Shown: positions 32,744 to 42,069 of the stretch, one piece after another
Layout of the letters: every line of letters begins with the position of its first letter
How positions within the stretch are numbered: position 1 is the first letter of the stretch
NCBI RefSeq assembly: GCF_009712605.1
Contig: NZ_WASO01000003.1
Location: 176,523 to 240,522, forward strand
Direction: 5' to 3'
Origin: Paludibacter sp.
Lineage (GTDB): Bacteria; Bacteroidota; Bacteroidia; Bacteroidales; Paludibacteraceae
DNA: 64,000 nt
The notes under the pieces: model-generated
What the model saw: only the letters and a program-made list of their open reading frames with translations
Databases searched by the model: none
What the model was told of the DNA's origin: nothing
Position numbers and translations under genes: made by a program

Positions 32744-35563
32744 TCAATGCGCTTCCAGCCAGTTTTGTCCGACGCCAACATCCACTTTCAGAGGAACGGA
32801 AAGTGATAAGGCGCTTTCCATTTCGCGGGTCACGATGCTTTTTACGATGTACAGTTCATCGTGTACCACGTTGAAGTTCAATTCGTCATGTACTTGCAGA
32901 ATCATCTTCGAGCGTAGTTGTTCTTCACGGAACCGACGACTGATATTGACCATTGCAATTTTGATGATGTCGGCAGCTGTTCCCTGAATCGGCGCATTGA
33001 CGGCATTTCGCTCGGCAAAACCACGCACGTTGGCGTTGTGCGAATTGATATCCGGCAAATAGCGTTTGCGGTGTAGCAAGGTTTCTACCCAGCCGTCCAC
33101 ACGAGCCTTCGCGATGCAATTATCCATGTACTCTTTTACTTGAGGATAAGTGGCAAAATAACCGTCAATCAGCTCTTTGGCTTCGCCGCGGGGAATGCCC
33201 AGGCGGTCGGAAAGACCGAAAACGGAAATGCCGTAAATGATTCCGAAATTGGCAGTCTTGGCTTTACGACGCATGTCGGAAGTAACCTCCTCCAGCGGAA
33301 GATGATATATTTTGGCTGCGGTTGCCGCATGAATATCTTGTCCTGATTTGAACGCGTCAATCATATTGGCATCCTGACTCAGATGCGCCATAATGCGGAG
33401 TTCGATCTGTGAATAGTCGGCAGATAAGAAATGGCAATCGGGTTCGGCGATGAAAGCCTTTCGGATCTCTTTACCCTGCTCATCGCGGATAGGAATGTTT
33501 TGCAGGTTCGGATTGCTCGAACTGAGGCGTCCGGTAGCAGCTACAGCTTGGTTGAAAGACGTGTGAACCTTGCCTGTTTTCGGGCATATAAGAGCCGGTA
33601 GAGCATCGATATAGGTGCTCAGTAGCTTTTTTAGGCCGCGATATTCAAGGATTTTCTCCACAACAGGGTGCTTCCCTCTCAACGATTCCAGAATCTCTTC
33701 ATTGGTAGAGTATTGTCCTGTTTTAGTCTTCTTGGCTTTTTCGATTATCTTCAGACGGTCAAACAACACTTCGCCCACCTGTTTGGCCGAGCTAATATTG
33801 AACTCCATCCCGGCCATGGTGTGCACCTCTTTCTCAATGTTCAGCATGTCGTTCGTCAGAATTTCGGACGACTGTCTCAATGCAACATCATCGAGTAGTA
33901 CACCGTTTTGTTCCATTTCCGCCAGCACCCGCATCAAAGGCATCTCAATATCGAAGAGCAAGGATTCCAGACCGTTTTCTTTTATTTTCGGTTCGAGTTG
34001 TTGTTTCAGACGGAAAGTGATGTCGGCATCTTCGGCAGCGTAATCGGTAATCTTTTCGAGAGGAACCTGACGCATAGTGAGCTGATTTTTTCCTTTAGGG
34101 CCAATCAGTTCGTCAATATGGATGGTTTTGTAGGAGAGCATAATCTCCGCCAGATAGTCCATGTTGTGGCGCAACTCAGGTTGCAACAGGTAATGGGCAA
34201 TCATGGTGTCGAAAAGCTTCCCTTTGATCTCAACGCCGTAGTTGGCCAGCACCAGCAGGTCGAATTTCATGTTTTGCCCGATCTTCTCAATCGCTTCATT
34301 GGCAAAGAAAGACTTGAATTCATCCACTATTTGCTGCGCCTCTTGCTGGTCGGCCGGTACGGGCACGTAGTATGCTTCGCCCTCTTTCCAGGCAAACGAC
34401 ATGCCCACCAGTTTGGCAGAGAACACATCCAGCGAATCGGTTTCGGTATCGAAGCAGACGGAGCTTTGTTGTGAAAGATTCTTTATCAAAGCATAACGTT
34501 CCTCAGCCGTAGAAGCTGACTGGTACGTATGGGGGGTATTTGCAATCGTTGCCAGATGACTGTAAGCCGATGCAGTTACTTCAATTTCATGTGTTTCTGG
34601 ATTTACGTCGCCGAAGAGAGACGTCTGTTGCGTGTCTACTTTGGGGGTATTTTTGCTTGTTGGTGTTTGGGTCGCCGATAAATTTTTGCGGGTAAGGAGT
34701 GTCCTGAATTCAAGATCAGCATAGAGTGCTGCGAGTTTTTCTTCGTCAGGTTCTTCCAGCACCAGCGATTCCTCGTGCAGTTCAATAGGCACATCTATTT
34801 TGATAGTTGCCAGAAAGCGAGAAAATTCGATCTGTTCTTTATTGTTTTCAATTTTGTCTTTGATTGCACCTTTCAGCTTATCTGTATTTTGAAGCAGGTT
34901 TTCAATACTACCGAATTCCTTGAGCAGTTTTACGGCCGTTTTTTCTCCTACGCCCGGGCATCCGGGAATATTGTCCGAAGCATCGCCCATCAGACCGAGC
35001 AAGTCGATGACTTGTTCATGACTGTCGAGGTCGAATTTTGCTTTCACTTCTTCAGGTCCCATGGTTTCAAATCCTCCCGAATGTTTTGGGCGGTACATGA
35101 AAATATGGTCAGACACCAGCTGTCCATAATCTTTGTCAGGAGTCATCATAAATACATCGTACCCGGCAATTTCTGCTTTCTTTGCAAGTGTACCGATCAC
35201 GTCATCGGCCTCAAAACCGGCCACCTGAAGAACCGGAATGCGGTAGGCTTCGACGATTTCTTTGATAATGGGAACGGCTTTGCGAATGTCTTCCGGGGTC
35301 TCTTCCCGTTGTGCTTTGTAGTGTTCATAGGCTTCGTGGCGAAAAGTTGGTCCCGACGGATCGAACACAACGGCTATATGCGAAGGAGTTTCGCGTTTCA
35401 ACACATCTTCCAGTGTATTGACAAATCCCAGGATGGCAGAGGTGTTCATTCCTTTGGAATTGAAACGCGGGTTTTTGATAAAAGCGTAATATGCTCTGTA
35501 TATTAGTGCGTAAGCGTCGAGAAGGAATAGGCGCTTTGACGTATCGTTAGGGTTGTTTTCCAT
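32744..35563 (-). CDS. polA: DNA polymerase I
   Basis: Repair and Okazaki-fragment polymerase. All three parts are present in the 939-residue protein: the 5' nuclease (about 1-290, with DAYALIYRAYYAF and GFEADDVIGTLA), the 3'-5' proofreading domain (VCFDTETDSLD at about 368-378, with the Asp/Glu pair intact), and the polymerase with motif A DYSQIELRIMAHLS (about 713), motif B RRKAKTANFGIIYG and motif C QVHDE (about 886). Proofreading residues are lost in many PolA proteins but kept here. The compound palindrome element lies 26 bases before the start. Confidence 0.97.
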   Translation of the reverse strand: MENNPNDTSKRLFLLDAYALIYRAYYAFIKNPRFNSKGMNTSAILGFVNTLEDVLKRETPSHIAVVFDPSGPTFRHEAYEHYKAQREETPEDIRKAVPIIKEIVEAYRIPVLQVAGFEADDVIGTLAKKAEIAGYDVFMMTPDKDYGQLVSDHIFMYRPKHSGGFETMGPEEVKAKFDLDSHEQVIDLLGLMGDASDNIPGCPGVGEKTAVKLLKEFGSIENLLQNTDKLKGAIKDKIENNKEQIEFSRFLATIKIDVPIELHEESLVLEEPDEEKLAALYADLEFRTLLTRKNLSATQTPTSKNTPKVDTQQTSLFGDVNPETHEIEVTASAYSHLATIANTPHTYQSASTAEERYALIKNLSQQSSVCFDTETDSLDVFSAKLVGMSFAWKEGEAYYVPVPADQQEAQQIVDEFKSFFANEAIEKIGQNMKFDLLVLANYGVEIKGKLFDTMIAHYLLQPELRHNMDYLAEIMLSYKTIHIDELIGPKGKNQLTMRQVPLEKITDYAAEDADITFRLKQQLEPKIKENGLESLLFDIEMPLMRVLAEMEQNGVLLDDVALRQSSEILTNDMLNIEKEVHTMAGMEFNISSAKQVGEVLFDRLKIIEKAKKTKTGQYSTNEEILESLRGKHPVVEKILEYRGLKKLLSTYIDALPALICPKTGKVHTSFNQAVAATGRLSSSNPNLQNIPIRDEQGKEIRKAFIAEPDCHFLSADYSQIELRIMAHLSQDANMIDAFKSGQDIHAATAAKIYHLPLEEVTSDMRRKAKTANFGIIYGISVFGLSDRLGIPRGEAKELIDGYFATYPQVKEYMDNCIAKARVDGWVETLLHRKRYLPDINSHNANVRGFAERNAVNAPIQGTAADIIKIAMVNISRRFREEQLRSKMILQVHDELNFNVVHDELYIVKSIVTREMESALSLSVPLKVDVGVGQNWLEAH

Positions 35564-35588
35564 GTGTGGAGTTATAATTATAATTTAT

Positions 35589-35616
35589 CCCGATAGCTAT
35601 CGGGGTTACGATTTAC
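35589..35616 (-). repeat. Compound palindrome element upstream of polA
   Basis: Inverted copy of 3711-3738: palindrome CCCGATAGCTATCGGG at 35589-35604 next to GTTACGATTTAC. On the minus strand it reads GTAAATCGTAAC then the palindrome, and so points toward polA just as the other copy points toward purB. Confidence 0.85.
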
Positions 35617-35662
35617 GATTGAAACCTGTTGTTACAGATTCCATTTTCAAATCTTCAAATGA

Positions 35663-36676
35663 TCAAGGTTTGTATCCCGACTGTTCCAGTATTTCCTGAT
35701 AGTTGTTGTTGGCCATCAGTTCGGGAAGCGTTACTTTGGTGTGACGGTCCATGTATTGCTTTATGACTTGCCAGCCTATCCAGATTCCCACACGTCCCGG
35801 CGATTCCTGCGAAACGGCGGAGGTAAACGGAGCATCGTTCAGGTAAGCAGTAGAAAGCATCGGGTCGGAGCTGAACAGTTGACGGTTGTCCATAATGTTG
35901 AGCCACATCGATTTTTCGTTGTCCTTGCACCATTGCATCTGGGCTTTGGTGTAACCCATCAACACGTCAGGCTGTTCGTTGGGCATCAGCACCGAAAGCA
36001 CGAACATGATTTTTCCACGGGATAGCATGTTGTCCAGAAATTTATCGGAGTAAGGTTGCTGGAATTCAGTCATCAGGAAAGCCGTTACGAAGTCGGGAGC
36101 TACCTTTTCGCGACGCATGTTATAGCGAAGATAATCGTACACGCCGGCTTTTTGGTAACCATAGTATTTTTCTCCAAGATAATTATCAACGCTCAGCGAA
36201 ATGATGTTTTCATCCACCACCAACGATTGGTTGAACATGGATACGTGCAGGTAGAGTTGCGGAATTTTCTTATCAGGGAAAAAGTAGTGAATGCGCTTGA
36301 AGGCATCGGTTACTTTGGCCTGAATATCAGAAATATCTGCATATTGCCTGAGCGATTCGCGAAATACACCTCTCACGACCGTATCCTTCAGAAACATTTT
36401 GGACAGTGCAAGCATCTGGTCGTTATCACCCTTGTTGAGCTGCATGATTTTGCTGAAATAAAGATCAACGTAGGCCGATCCGTATTTTTGTTTCAGGCTC
36501 TCAATGGCTTCTTTTACATGTGTAGTGTCCTGTGCATACAGATCCTTGTCAAAGCGGTGGATAGGCACATTGAGAGAAATTTTATCGACATCTACGTCGA
36601 ACCGTCCATGATGTTTGCACCCGGTGAGCACTAATATTGCACAAATAAAGGGGATCAATAATTTATAACGATGCAT
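35663..36676 (-). CDS. gldB: Gliding motility-type lipoprotein GldB
   Basis: A 337-residue lipoprotein (signal ending LVLTGC, Cys20). Family blocks include RFDKDLYAQD (about 43-52), the region with IPQLYLHVSMFNQSLVVDEN and ISLSVDNYLGEKYYGY, DFVTAFLMTEFQQPYSDKFL, MPNEQPDVLMGYT, and GVGI-type RVGIWIGWQVIKQYM near the end. GldB was found through gliding in Flavobacterium but is present in many non-gliding Bacteroidetes, so motility should not be inferred. It lies at the end of the rhomboid-rhomboid-EEP-gldB run, an arrangement common in the phylum. Confidence 0.92.
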   Translation of the reverse strand: MHRYKLLIPFICAILVLTGCKHHGRFDVDVDKISLNVPIHRFDKDLYAQDTTHVKEAIESLKQKYGSAYVDLYFSKIMQLNKGDNDQMLALSKMFLKDTVVRGVFRESLRQYADISDIQAKVTDAFKRIHYFFPDKKIPQLYLHVSMFNQSLVVDENIISLSVDNYLGEKYYGYQKAGVYDYLRYNMRREKVAPDFVTAFLMTEFQQPYSDKFLDNMLSRGKIMFVLSVLMPNEQPDVLMGYTKAQMQWCKDNEKSMWLNIMDNRQLFSSDPMLSTAYLNDAPFTSAVSQESPGRVGIWIGWQVIKQYMDRHTKVTLPELMANNNYQEILEQSGYKP

Positions 36677-36712
36677 GATAGAATGAACTTTTAATCGTTT
36701 AAGTGTTCGTTT

Positions 36713-37807
36713 TTATGGAAGTGCCACTTCTGCTATAACGGGATAGTGGTCTGAATATTTTACATGAGCAACCCGCGATGAGATAGGGCGGAAAGATGGA
36801 TCCACCATGATGTAATCGATACGGAATGGAAACAACTTGTGGCTGTAGGTGTTGCCATATCCGGTTCCCACGGTGGCATATGTGTCCAGCAAATCTTTTT
36901 TGATTTTAGTGTAGGTATACGATACCGGTACGTCATTAAAATCGCCGCAAACCACAACAGGGTAGGGCGATTCGGCGATTGTTTTTGCCACGATGTCGGC
37001 TTGTTTTGCCCGGACATTATAGGCTTCGTTCATTTTAGAGGAGAACTTCAGAACAACATCCCGGAACAGGTGTGAATTGAAGTCTCCCACAAGATCTTCA
37101 TAGTGCTTTCGTTCGTCCATCGTAAACTTATACGATTCCATATGATGGTTGAAAATGCGTATTGTTTTGGAATTAACGGTTATATCGGCATAAATTGTCA
37201 TGTAGTAACCTTTCGAAAACTGGCAAATTCCTTTGTAATCGATAGGATACTTTGAGAAAATGGCAAGACCTTCGCCAAAAGTCTCTTCCGAAACAGAATA
37301 ATGAATGAAATGATAGGGGTATTTCCGGAGTCCTTTCAGCACGTTCTTTTCGGTGGTTTTTCCCGACTTGTTGTAAACATAAAACTCCTGAAAACAAACA
37401 ACATCCGGATTCTTTCTGTTTACAAAATTAAGCAGGCTGTCCATCGTACTTTTTTTGGAAGGAGAGAACTGGCGGAATGCGTCAATATTGTAGGTCATTA
37501 CCTTGAGTTTGGTGACTTCCTCATTTACTGAAGGCTTGATCAGGTGAATCGGGAACGTATTGCATATGTTGTTGATACAAAGAAAACTGGCTACTAAAGA
37601 GATGAAAAGAGCTTTCCATTTTCTGCAAAACAGCCAGAAGAGCATGAAAGCGAAGTTAACAGCCAGAATGAAAGGGAAGAAAAGCCCGAAATAAGCGAAT
37701 ACCAACCAGTGAGCGGGACTCACCATGGTAGTCAGTTTGCCGAGCAGCATGGCAGCAGCGGCAATAACGTTTAAAGTAACAAATAGTATTTTGATGCTTT
37801 GTCTCAT
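36713..37807 (-). CDS. Endonuclease/exonuclease/phosphatase-family membrane protein
   Basis: A 364-residue protein with three hydrophobic N-terminal helices (about 8-25, 33-60 and 68-82), followed by an EEP-fold catalytic domain (about 105-364). Catalytic motifs are VCFQEFY (Glu), the His in IFNHHMES, VVCGDFNDVP (Asp and Asn) and the terminal SDHYPVIAEV (Asp-His). The domain faces the periplasm if the helices insert in the usual way, which would favour a phosphoesterase acting on lipids or sugars rather than DNA. It is encoded 36 bases upstream of gldB on the same strand. Confidence 0.88.
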   Translation of the reverse strand: MRQSIKILFVTLNVIAAAAMLLGKLTTMVSPAHWLVFAYFGLFFPFILAVNFAFMLFWLFCRKWKALFISLVASFLCINNICNTFPIHLIKPSVNEEVTKLKVMTYNIDAFRQFSPSKKSTMDSLLNFVNRKNPDVVCFQEFYVYNKSGKTTEKNVLKGLRKYPYHFIHYSVSEETFGEGLAIFSKYPIDYKGICQFSKGYYMTIYADITVNSKTIRIFNHHMESYKFTMDERKHYEDLVGDFNSHLFRDVVLKFSSKMNEAYNVRAKQADIVAKTIAESPYPVVVCGDFNDVPVSYTYTKIKKDLLDTYATVGTGYGNTYSHKLFPFRIDYIMVDPSFRPISSRVAHVKYSDHYPVIAEVALP

Positions 37808-37935
37808 GAAATCGGCAATTGTTCAAACGGGGAATTGTTGAAGCTGGATAATCTGAAGTTTAAAGAGTAATTACCCTCTGTTTTTACATTCTCAAATTAG
37901 CTCCGCTGAAAGTTGTTTCCCACATTTTCAAATTG

Positions 37936-38814
37936 TTATTTGTTACTGCGGTCGAATAAAGTCTTTTTTTCGTCGCCGGAAAGGCTGCCGTATCCCGAAC
38001 GCTTTATCTTCTCGAGAATGCGGTTCAGTTCTGCGTCGTTATCCCGTTTCTCCTGACGGTATTCTTTATCTGTTTTTGGACGGGTGCCTGTCACTTTGAA
38101 CTTGCGGGGTTTCCGTTCGAACAGCGAAATTATTCTGTCAATAAAAAGATTGAACTGCCGTGTGATATCTTTGCCGGCTCTCATTCTTTTTGCAAACCCA
38201 AAACCGAGCAAAGCGCCTCCGATATGAGCAAGTTCTCCGCCGGCATTGTTTCCTGTAACACTCAGTAAACTAATTAGAAAAGTGATGATGGCAATGTATT
38301 TCAGCTTTATTCTACCCAGTAGAAACAAAGATACAACGTAATCAGGAGAATATGTAGCCACAGCAACGATAATTGCCATAATAGAAGCGGAGGCTCCCAA
38401 TAAAAGAGTACTATCCTTTACCAGAGCAAAATACGGGAACAAATTGAATGCTGCTATGTACACAACAGCACCGGCAATACCTCCGAAGATATAAACTCCG
38501 AACAATTGTTTGGGAGAAAAACACAAGAGAAACAGTTGGCCAAATCCGAACAGACACAACATATTAAACAGGATATGCAGAATATCCGTATGCAAAAACA
38601 TGTAGGTGATTACTGTCCAGGGGCGAATGGCCAGCGCGGTCAGGTTTGAAGGAAGTTCGAGAAACGACAGCCATACAGGAGCTTCAACCGCGCACAATTT
38701 CAATACGATAAGTGCCAGTTGGACAACAATGAAAGTGCCAACGTTGACGTAAATCAGTTTTTTCAGCATGGTAGCCTGCTGAAATGAACGGTTAAAATCG
38801 TTTATCAGGGACAT
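37936..38814 (-). CDS. Rhomboid-family intramembrane serine protease, long form
   Basis: A 292-residue polytopic protein. The first conserved loop is HTDILHILFNMLCLF (about 75-89). The catalytic Ser is in GASAS (about 140-144, Ser142) and the His in AHIGG (His197). Six helices are visible, followed by a basic cytoplasmic tail (about 210-292) rich in Lys, Arg and Asp. GASAS rather than GASG around the Ser is a mild departure from the usual motif, but Ser and His are kept. It begins two bases after the other rhomboid gene stops, so the pair is coupled. Confidence 0.9.
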   Translation of the reverse strand: MSLINDFNRSFQQATMLKKLIYVNVGTFIVVQLALIVLKLCAVEAPVWLSFLELPSNLTALAIRPWTVITYMFLHTDILHILFNMLCLFGFGQLFLLCFSPKQLFGVYIFGGIAGAVVYIAAFNLFPYFALVKDSTLLLGASASIMAIIVAVATYSPDYVVSLFLLGRIKLKYIAIITFLISLLSVTGNNAGGELAHIGGALLGFGFAKRMRAGKDITRQFNLFIDRIISLFERKPRKFKVTGTRPKTDKEYRQEKRDNDAELNRILEKIKRSGYGSLSGDEKKTLFDRSNK

Positions 38815-38816
38815 GG

Positions 38817-39500
38817 TTAGAAAAAATTATTTCTGTTTCGTGCCGACCGTTTCCACACCAGAATCAGTATCAGTCCAAATAAGGCACCTCCAAGGTGGGC
38901 AAAGTGTGCCACATTATCGCCTGAAAAACTGGCAACGCCCATAAATAGTTCAATAAGAGCATATACGGGAACAAAATACTTTGCTTTGATAGGTATCGGT
39001 AGGAAGAGCAACATCATCTTTGCATCGGGAAATACCATGGCAAAAGCAAGCAGGATACCGAAAATAGCTCCTGAAGCCCCTACAGTTAAGGGTTCAATGC
39101 CTCCAAAGTTTATATTTGTGATGGCACTTCCTATTTGTGGGTAGATACTCAGACTCCACATCACTTCCTGAGTGAGTGCCGCCCCTATTCCTGTAAAAAT
39201 GTAAAAAAACAAAAAACGTTTGCTACCCCATACCTGTTCCAATACCGGACCGAACATGAAAAGACCGAACATGTTAAAAAAGATATGATCGAACGATGCA
39301 TGCTGGAACATGTAGGTGAGTAGTTGGTATGCATGAAAGTCTTTCGATTGCCAGTAATGCAGGCCCAATGCCGTGTTTACATCGATGTTTGCAGCGCCCG
39401 GAAGTACTACACTGGCAAGCCAAAATAAGAAATTTATGACCAGTAAATTGAGAATTACCGGCGGAAATGAAGGCGAAATGGACGATTTATAGTCTGTCAT
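38817..39500 (-). CDS. Rhomboid-family intramembrane serine protease
   Basis: A 227-residue six-helix protease of the standard GlpG-like type. Motifs: HASFDHIFFNMFGLFMFG (about 67-84), GASGAIFG with Ser143, and AHLGGALFG with His202. These residues form the Ser-His dyad inside the membrane. It is the first gene of the rhomboid-rhomboid-EEP-gldB group and has a -7 box just upstream. Natural substrates are unknown. Confidence 0.94.
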   Translation of the reverse strand: MTDYKSSISPSFPPVILNLLVINFLFWLASVVLPGAANIDVNTALGLHYWQSKDFHAYQLLTYMFQHASFDHIFFNMFGLFMFGPVLEQVWGSKRFLFFYIFTGIGAALTQEVMWSLSIYPQIGSAITNINFGGIEPLTVGASGAIFGILLAFAMVFPDAKMMLLFLPIPIKAKYFVPVYALIELFMGVASFSGDNVAHFAHLGGALFGLILILVWKRSARNRNNFF

Positions 39501-39516
39501 AATAGAAAATTTGGAA

Positions 39517-39524
39517 CAAAAATA
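39517..39524 (-). promoter_or_regulatory. -7 box of the rhomboid-gldB group
   Basis: Minus-strand TATTTTTG, 17 bases before the start at 39500; the -33 region is weak. Confidence 0.4.
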
Positions 39525-39606
39525 GAGAAAAATGAGCCCCTTTTATGCTTTTAAACATGTTTTTTGGATAAACTCAATCTTTTTTTGTAAAAAAAAGGTT
39601 GTTGAG

Positions 39607-39636
39607 TTGTTTTGTTAAGGGAATGTTTTATCTTTG
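39607..39636 (+). promoter_or_regulatory. Promoter of the HU gene
   Basis: TTG (39607-39609), 19-base spacer, TATCTTTG (39629-39636). The RNA would start near 39643, giving a leader of about 50 bases. This promoter lies inside the longer open frame that begins at 39599, which argues against that start. Confidence 0.65.
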
Positions 39637-39691
39637 CAAACAATATTTGGGATTTGACCCGCTGTTTTCTAACCATTTTAAAACTACAAGT

Positions 39692-39964
39692 ATGAATAAA
39701 GGTGAATTAGTTAATGCTATTGCTGCTGAAGCCGGCTTAACAAAAGCTGATGCTAAAAAAGCATTGGATGCAACTGTTGGTGCTATTACCGCTGCTTTAA
39801 AAGGTGGTGACAAAGTTAGCCTGGTAGGTTTTGGAACTTTCTCTATTGTTCAAAAGGAAGCTCGCAAGGGAATCAATCCAGCTACTAAAAAACCTATTGA
39901 CATTGCAGCTAAAAAAGTTGCTAAATTCAAAGCCGGTGCTGAATTGGCTGAAGCAGTTCAATAG
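39692..39964 (+). CDS. HU-family DNA-binding protein
   Basis: Small nucleoid protein that bends DNA; works as a dimer. The 90-residue sequence is a full-length HU: MNKGELVNAIAAEAGLTKAD, the core VSLVGFGTFS (about 45-54), the DNA-binding arm with GINPATKKPIDI (about 62-73) and KFKAGAELAEAV at the end. The frame is open further upstream to 39599, but that part overlaps the promoter and is not HU-like, so I start at 39692. A hairpin terminator follows. Confidence 0.96.
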   Translation: MNKGELVNAIAAEAGLTKADAKKALDATVGAITAALKGGDKVSLVGFGTFSIVQKEARKGINPATKKPIDIAAKKVAKFKAGAELAEAVQ

Positions 39965-39987
39965 TCTTTACCGAAAACTTACAATAG

Positions 39988-40026
39988 AGGCTGGCCGATA
40001 TGTATCGGACAGCCTTTATTTTTTTC
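39988..40026 (+). terminator. Terminator after the HU gene
   Basis: AGGCTG/CAGCCT outer stem (39988-39993, 40010-40015) and CCGATA/TATCGG inner stem, one mismatch between, followed by TTATTTTTTT. Confidence 0.8.
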
Positions 40027-40063
40027 GTTACCTGCTCTATTCTACAAGTAAAAATGGTGTCAT

Positions 40064-41398
40064 TTAGTGAAAGAACGCATCCAGTTTTCGCACTGAATCA
40101 CTCATACAGAATACTATAACGTGGTCATTCGCCTGAATGGTGGTATTCCCGTTTACGGTAATTCCTTTGCCATCACGGATAAGACCGCCAATATTCACAT
40201 TGTTTGGCAAATCAAGATCTTTTACGCTGCTCTGCGTCACTTTCGATCCCTCTTTGACGACAAATTCCATTACGACAGCTTCCACGTTTGTCAGACATTT
40301 CACATTCGAAATATTGGCATTCAGTGTAAGCTGGTATATATGACTTGCCGTGAGCAGTTTCTTGTTGAGAATGGCGCCAATGTCCAGACTTTCAGACATG
40401 GGGATGTATTCGATATTCTCAATTTCCGCAATCGTTTTTTTGATGCCGAAACGTTTTGCTACAGAACAAGCCAGAATGTTTGTCTCTGAGTTATCAGTCA
40501 GCGCAACAAAGGCATCCATATCTTCAATATCTTCTTCCTTCAGAAGTTCCACATCACGGCCATCACCATTGATGACCAATATGTTGTTCAGTCTCTCTCC
40601 AAGTGCGTGACTTTTGTCTTTGTCAATCTCTATCAGTTTCACGCGCATGTGATCTGGTAGTTGAGCGGCCGTACATTCAGCAATGCGGCTTCCTCCCATT
40701 ATCATGATGTTCTGAACTTCATATTCCACTTTCCCTGCCTGTTTGCGTACAAAATCGAGTTCTTCGGGCGAGGTAATGAAGTACACTAAATCGTTTGGCA
40801 GAACCTGATCGCTTCCTTTTGGAATAATGGTTTGATCCGGGCGTTTGATGGCAACTACCCGGTAACGGGCGTGATCGAAATATCCGGACGAGAACTGTTT
40901 GTTAACAATTTCCGCATTCGAGCGTACCTTGATTCCAACCAGTAACATAGTTCCGTTCTCAAAAGCCATGTATTCACGAAGCCAGGTTGCTTTCAGAGCG
41001 TTAATGATCTCTGCGGCAGCCAGATGCTCAGGATAAATCATGGAACTGATTCCGAGTTTATGGAAGAAATCTTTGTTTTCCGGTAGCAAATATTCACTGT
41101 TGTCAATACGCGACAATGTCTTTTTTGCACCCAGTTCGGAGGCTAACACGCAAGCCGTTATATTTTCCGTTTCGGAAGGAGTAACAGCCACAAAAAGATC
41201 CGCGTTTTCCACTCCGCTTTCTTTCAAACTGGCAATTGAGATGGCTTTCCCCGCTACTGTTTTAATATTTAATGCGGTTTTGAGTTGCTTCAGCTTTGCT
41301 TCATTGGCATCCAGTACCGTTATGTCCTGACTCTCCTGAGAGAGAATCTTGGAGAGATGGGAACCGGTTTCTCCAGCGCCTGCAATGACTATTTTCAT
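40064..41398 (-). CDS. trkA: Trk potassium uptake regulatory subunit TrkA
   Basis: Cytoplasmic NAD-binding gating subunit of the TrkH potassium channel. The 444-residue protein has two tandem RCK units: RCK_N with IVIAGAGETGSHLSKIL (3-19), an RCK_C around 145-220, then a second RCK_N with IMIMGGSRIAECTAAQL (about 232-248) and a second RCK_C at the end. The first Rossmann motif has the full GxGxxG; the second is degenerate (GGSRIA), common in TrkA. No trkH is next to it. Its promoter lies inside the 3' end of gmhB. Confidence 0.95.
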   Translation of the reverse strand: MKIVIAGAGETGSHLSKILSQESQDITVLDANEAKLKQLKTALNIKTVAGKAISIASLKESGVENADLFVAVTPSETENITACVLASELGAKKTLSRIDNSEYLLPENKDFFHKLGISSMIYPEHLAAAEIINALKATWLREYMAFENGTMLLVGIKVRSNAEIVNKQFSSGYFDHARYRVVAIKRPDQTIIPKGSDQVLPNDLVYFITSPEELDFVRKQAGKVEYEVQNIMIMGGSRIAECTAAQLPDHMRVKLIEIDKDKSHALGERLNNILVINGDGRDVELLKEEDIEDMDAFVALTDNSETNILACSVAKRFGIKKTIAEIENIEYIPMSESLDIGAILNKKLLTASHIYQLTLNANISNVKCLTNVEAVVMEFVVKEGSKVTQSSVKDLDLPNNVNIGGLIRDGKGITVNGNTTIQANDHVIVFCMSDSVRKLDAFFH

Positions 41399-41512
41399 AG
41401 TGTAATGTGGTTTGAATGTCGGAGTTTACATCTAAGCATCTTTTCTTCTCAATGAAGAGAGGTGGAAAAATGTAATGCCGAATCAATGGTTATTTTGGTT
41501 AGGTATTGGCTA

Positions 41513-41544
41513 CAAAGTTACTCATTTTCCACGCTTAATGCAAA
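41513..41544 (-). promoter_or_regulatory. Promoter of trkA
   Basis: Minus strand: TTTG (41541-41544), 20-base spacer, TAACTTTG (41513-41520). It overlaps the last codons of gmhB and gives a leader of about 108 bases. Confidence 0.55.
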
Positions 41545-42069
41545 ATCGATGAGAGAAGGATATGCGAAATCGGCAAGTGAAGCATAGGCTGGAGATTCTT
41601 TTTTTATTAGCACAGTGGTCATGCCCAGCTGTTTGCCAAATTCGATGTCACTTTTGCTATCGCCAGCCATGATGCTCTGAGAAAAATCTATTTCCGGGAA
41701 ATCTTGTTTTGCCTGCAAAGCCATTCCTCCGTTGGGTTTTCGACAGGGATGATCCTCATGCAGCGCTGTGCAGTAATAGATCGCGTCGATGTGTCCTCCA
41801 TGTTCTTTGATACCGGATAGCATAAATTCGTGAATCGCGTGCAGGGTCTCTTCGTTCAGCTTGCCTTTGCTCACGCCCCGCTGATTGGTAACGATAATGA
41901 TGCGATTGAATCGTTTCGAAAGTATGGCCAACGCTTCGGACACTCCCGGCAGAAACTCGAACTCGTCTATGTTTTTTACATAGTCATTGGGACGGTGAAC
42001 ATTGATTACACCATCCCGGTCGAGAAACAGAAATTGCTTCTCTTTTAATTTATTGCCGGTATTTCCCAT
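41518..42069 (-). CDS. gmhB: D-glycero-D-manno-heptose 1,7-bisphosphate 7-phosphatase
   Basis: HAD-family phosphatase that removes the 7-phosphate in heptose activation. The 183-residue protein has motif I FLDRDGVINV (about 15-24), motif II VTNQRGVSKG (about 60-69) and the late GDSKSDIEFGKQLGM (about 137-151). The zinc loop of E. coli GmhB is shortened to CTALHEDHPCRKPNGG. In this setting the alpha-anomer, leading to a GDP-type sugar, is the likely substrate (inference from neighbours). Its start overlaps the hddC end by 25 bases, showing translational coupling. Confidence 0.92.
   Translation of the reverse strand: MGNTGNKLKEKQFLFLDRDGVINVHRPNDYVKNIDEFEFLPGVSEALAILSKRFNRIIIVTNQRGVSKGKLNEETLHAIHEFMLSGIKEHGGHIDAIYYCTALHEDHPCRKPNGGMALQAKQDFPEIDFSQSIMAGDSKSDIEFGKQLGMTTVLIKKESPAYASLADFAYPSLIDFALSVENE

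Noticed and set aside
34775-35506. 243-codon plus-strand frame opposite polA
   Set aside because: Shadow of the 5' nuclease domain of polA; Phe/His-rich product without motifs.
35663-36676. GldB as evidence for gliding motility
   Set aside because: GldB occurs in many non-gliding Bacteroidetes, and no other gld or spr gene is in the window.
39599-39691. N-terminal extension of HU from a TTG at 39599
   Set aside because: It contains the promoter and precedes a normal full-length HU start at 39692.
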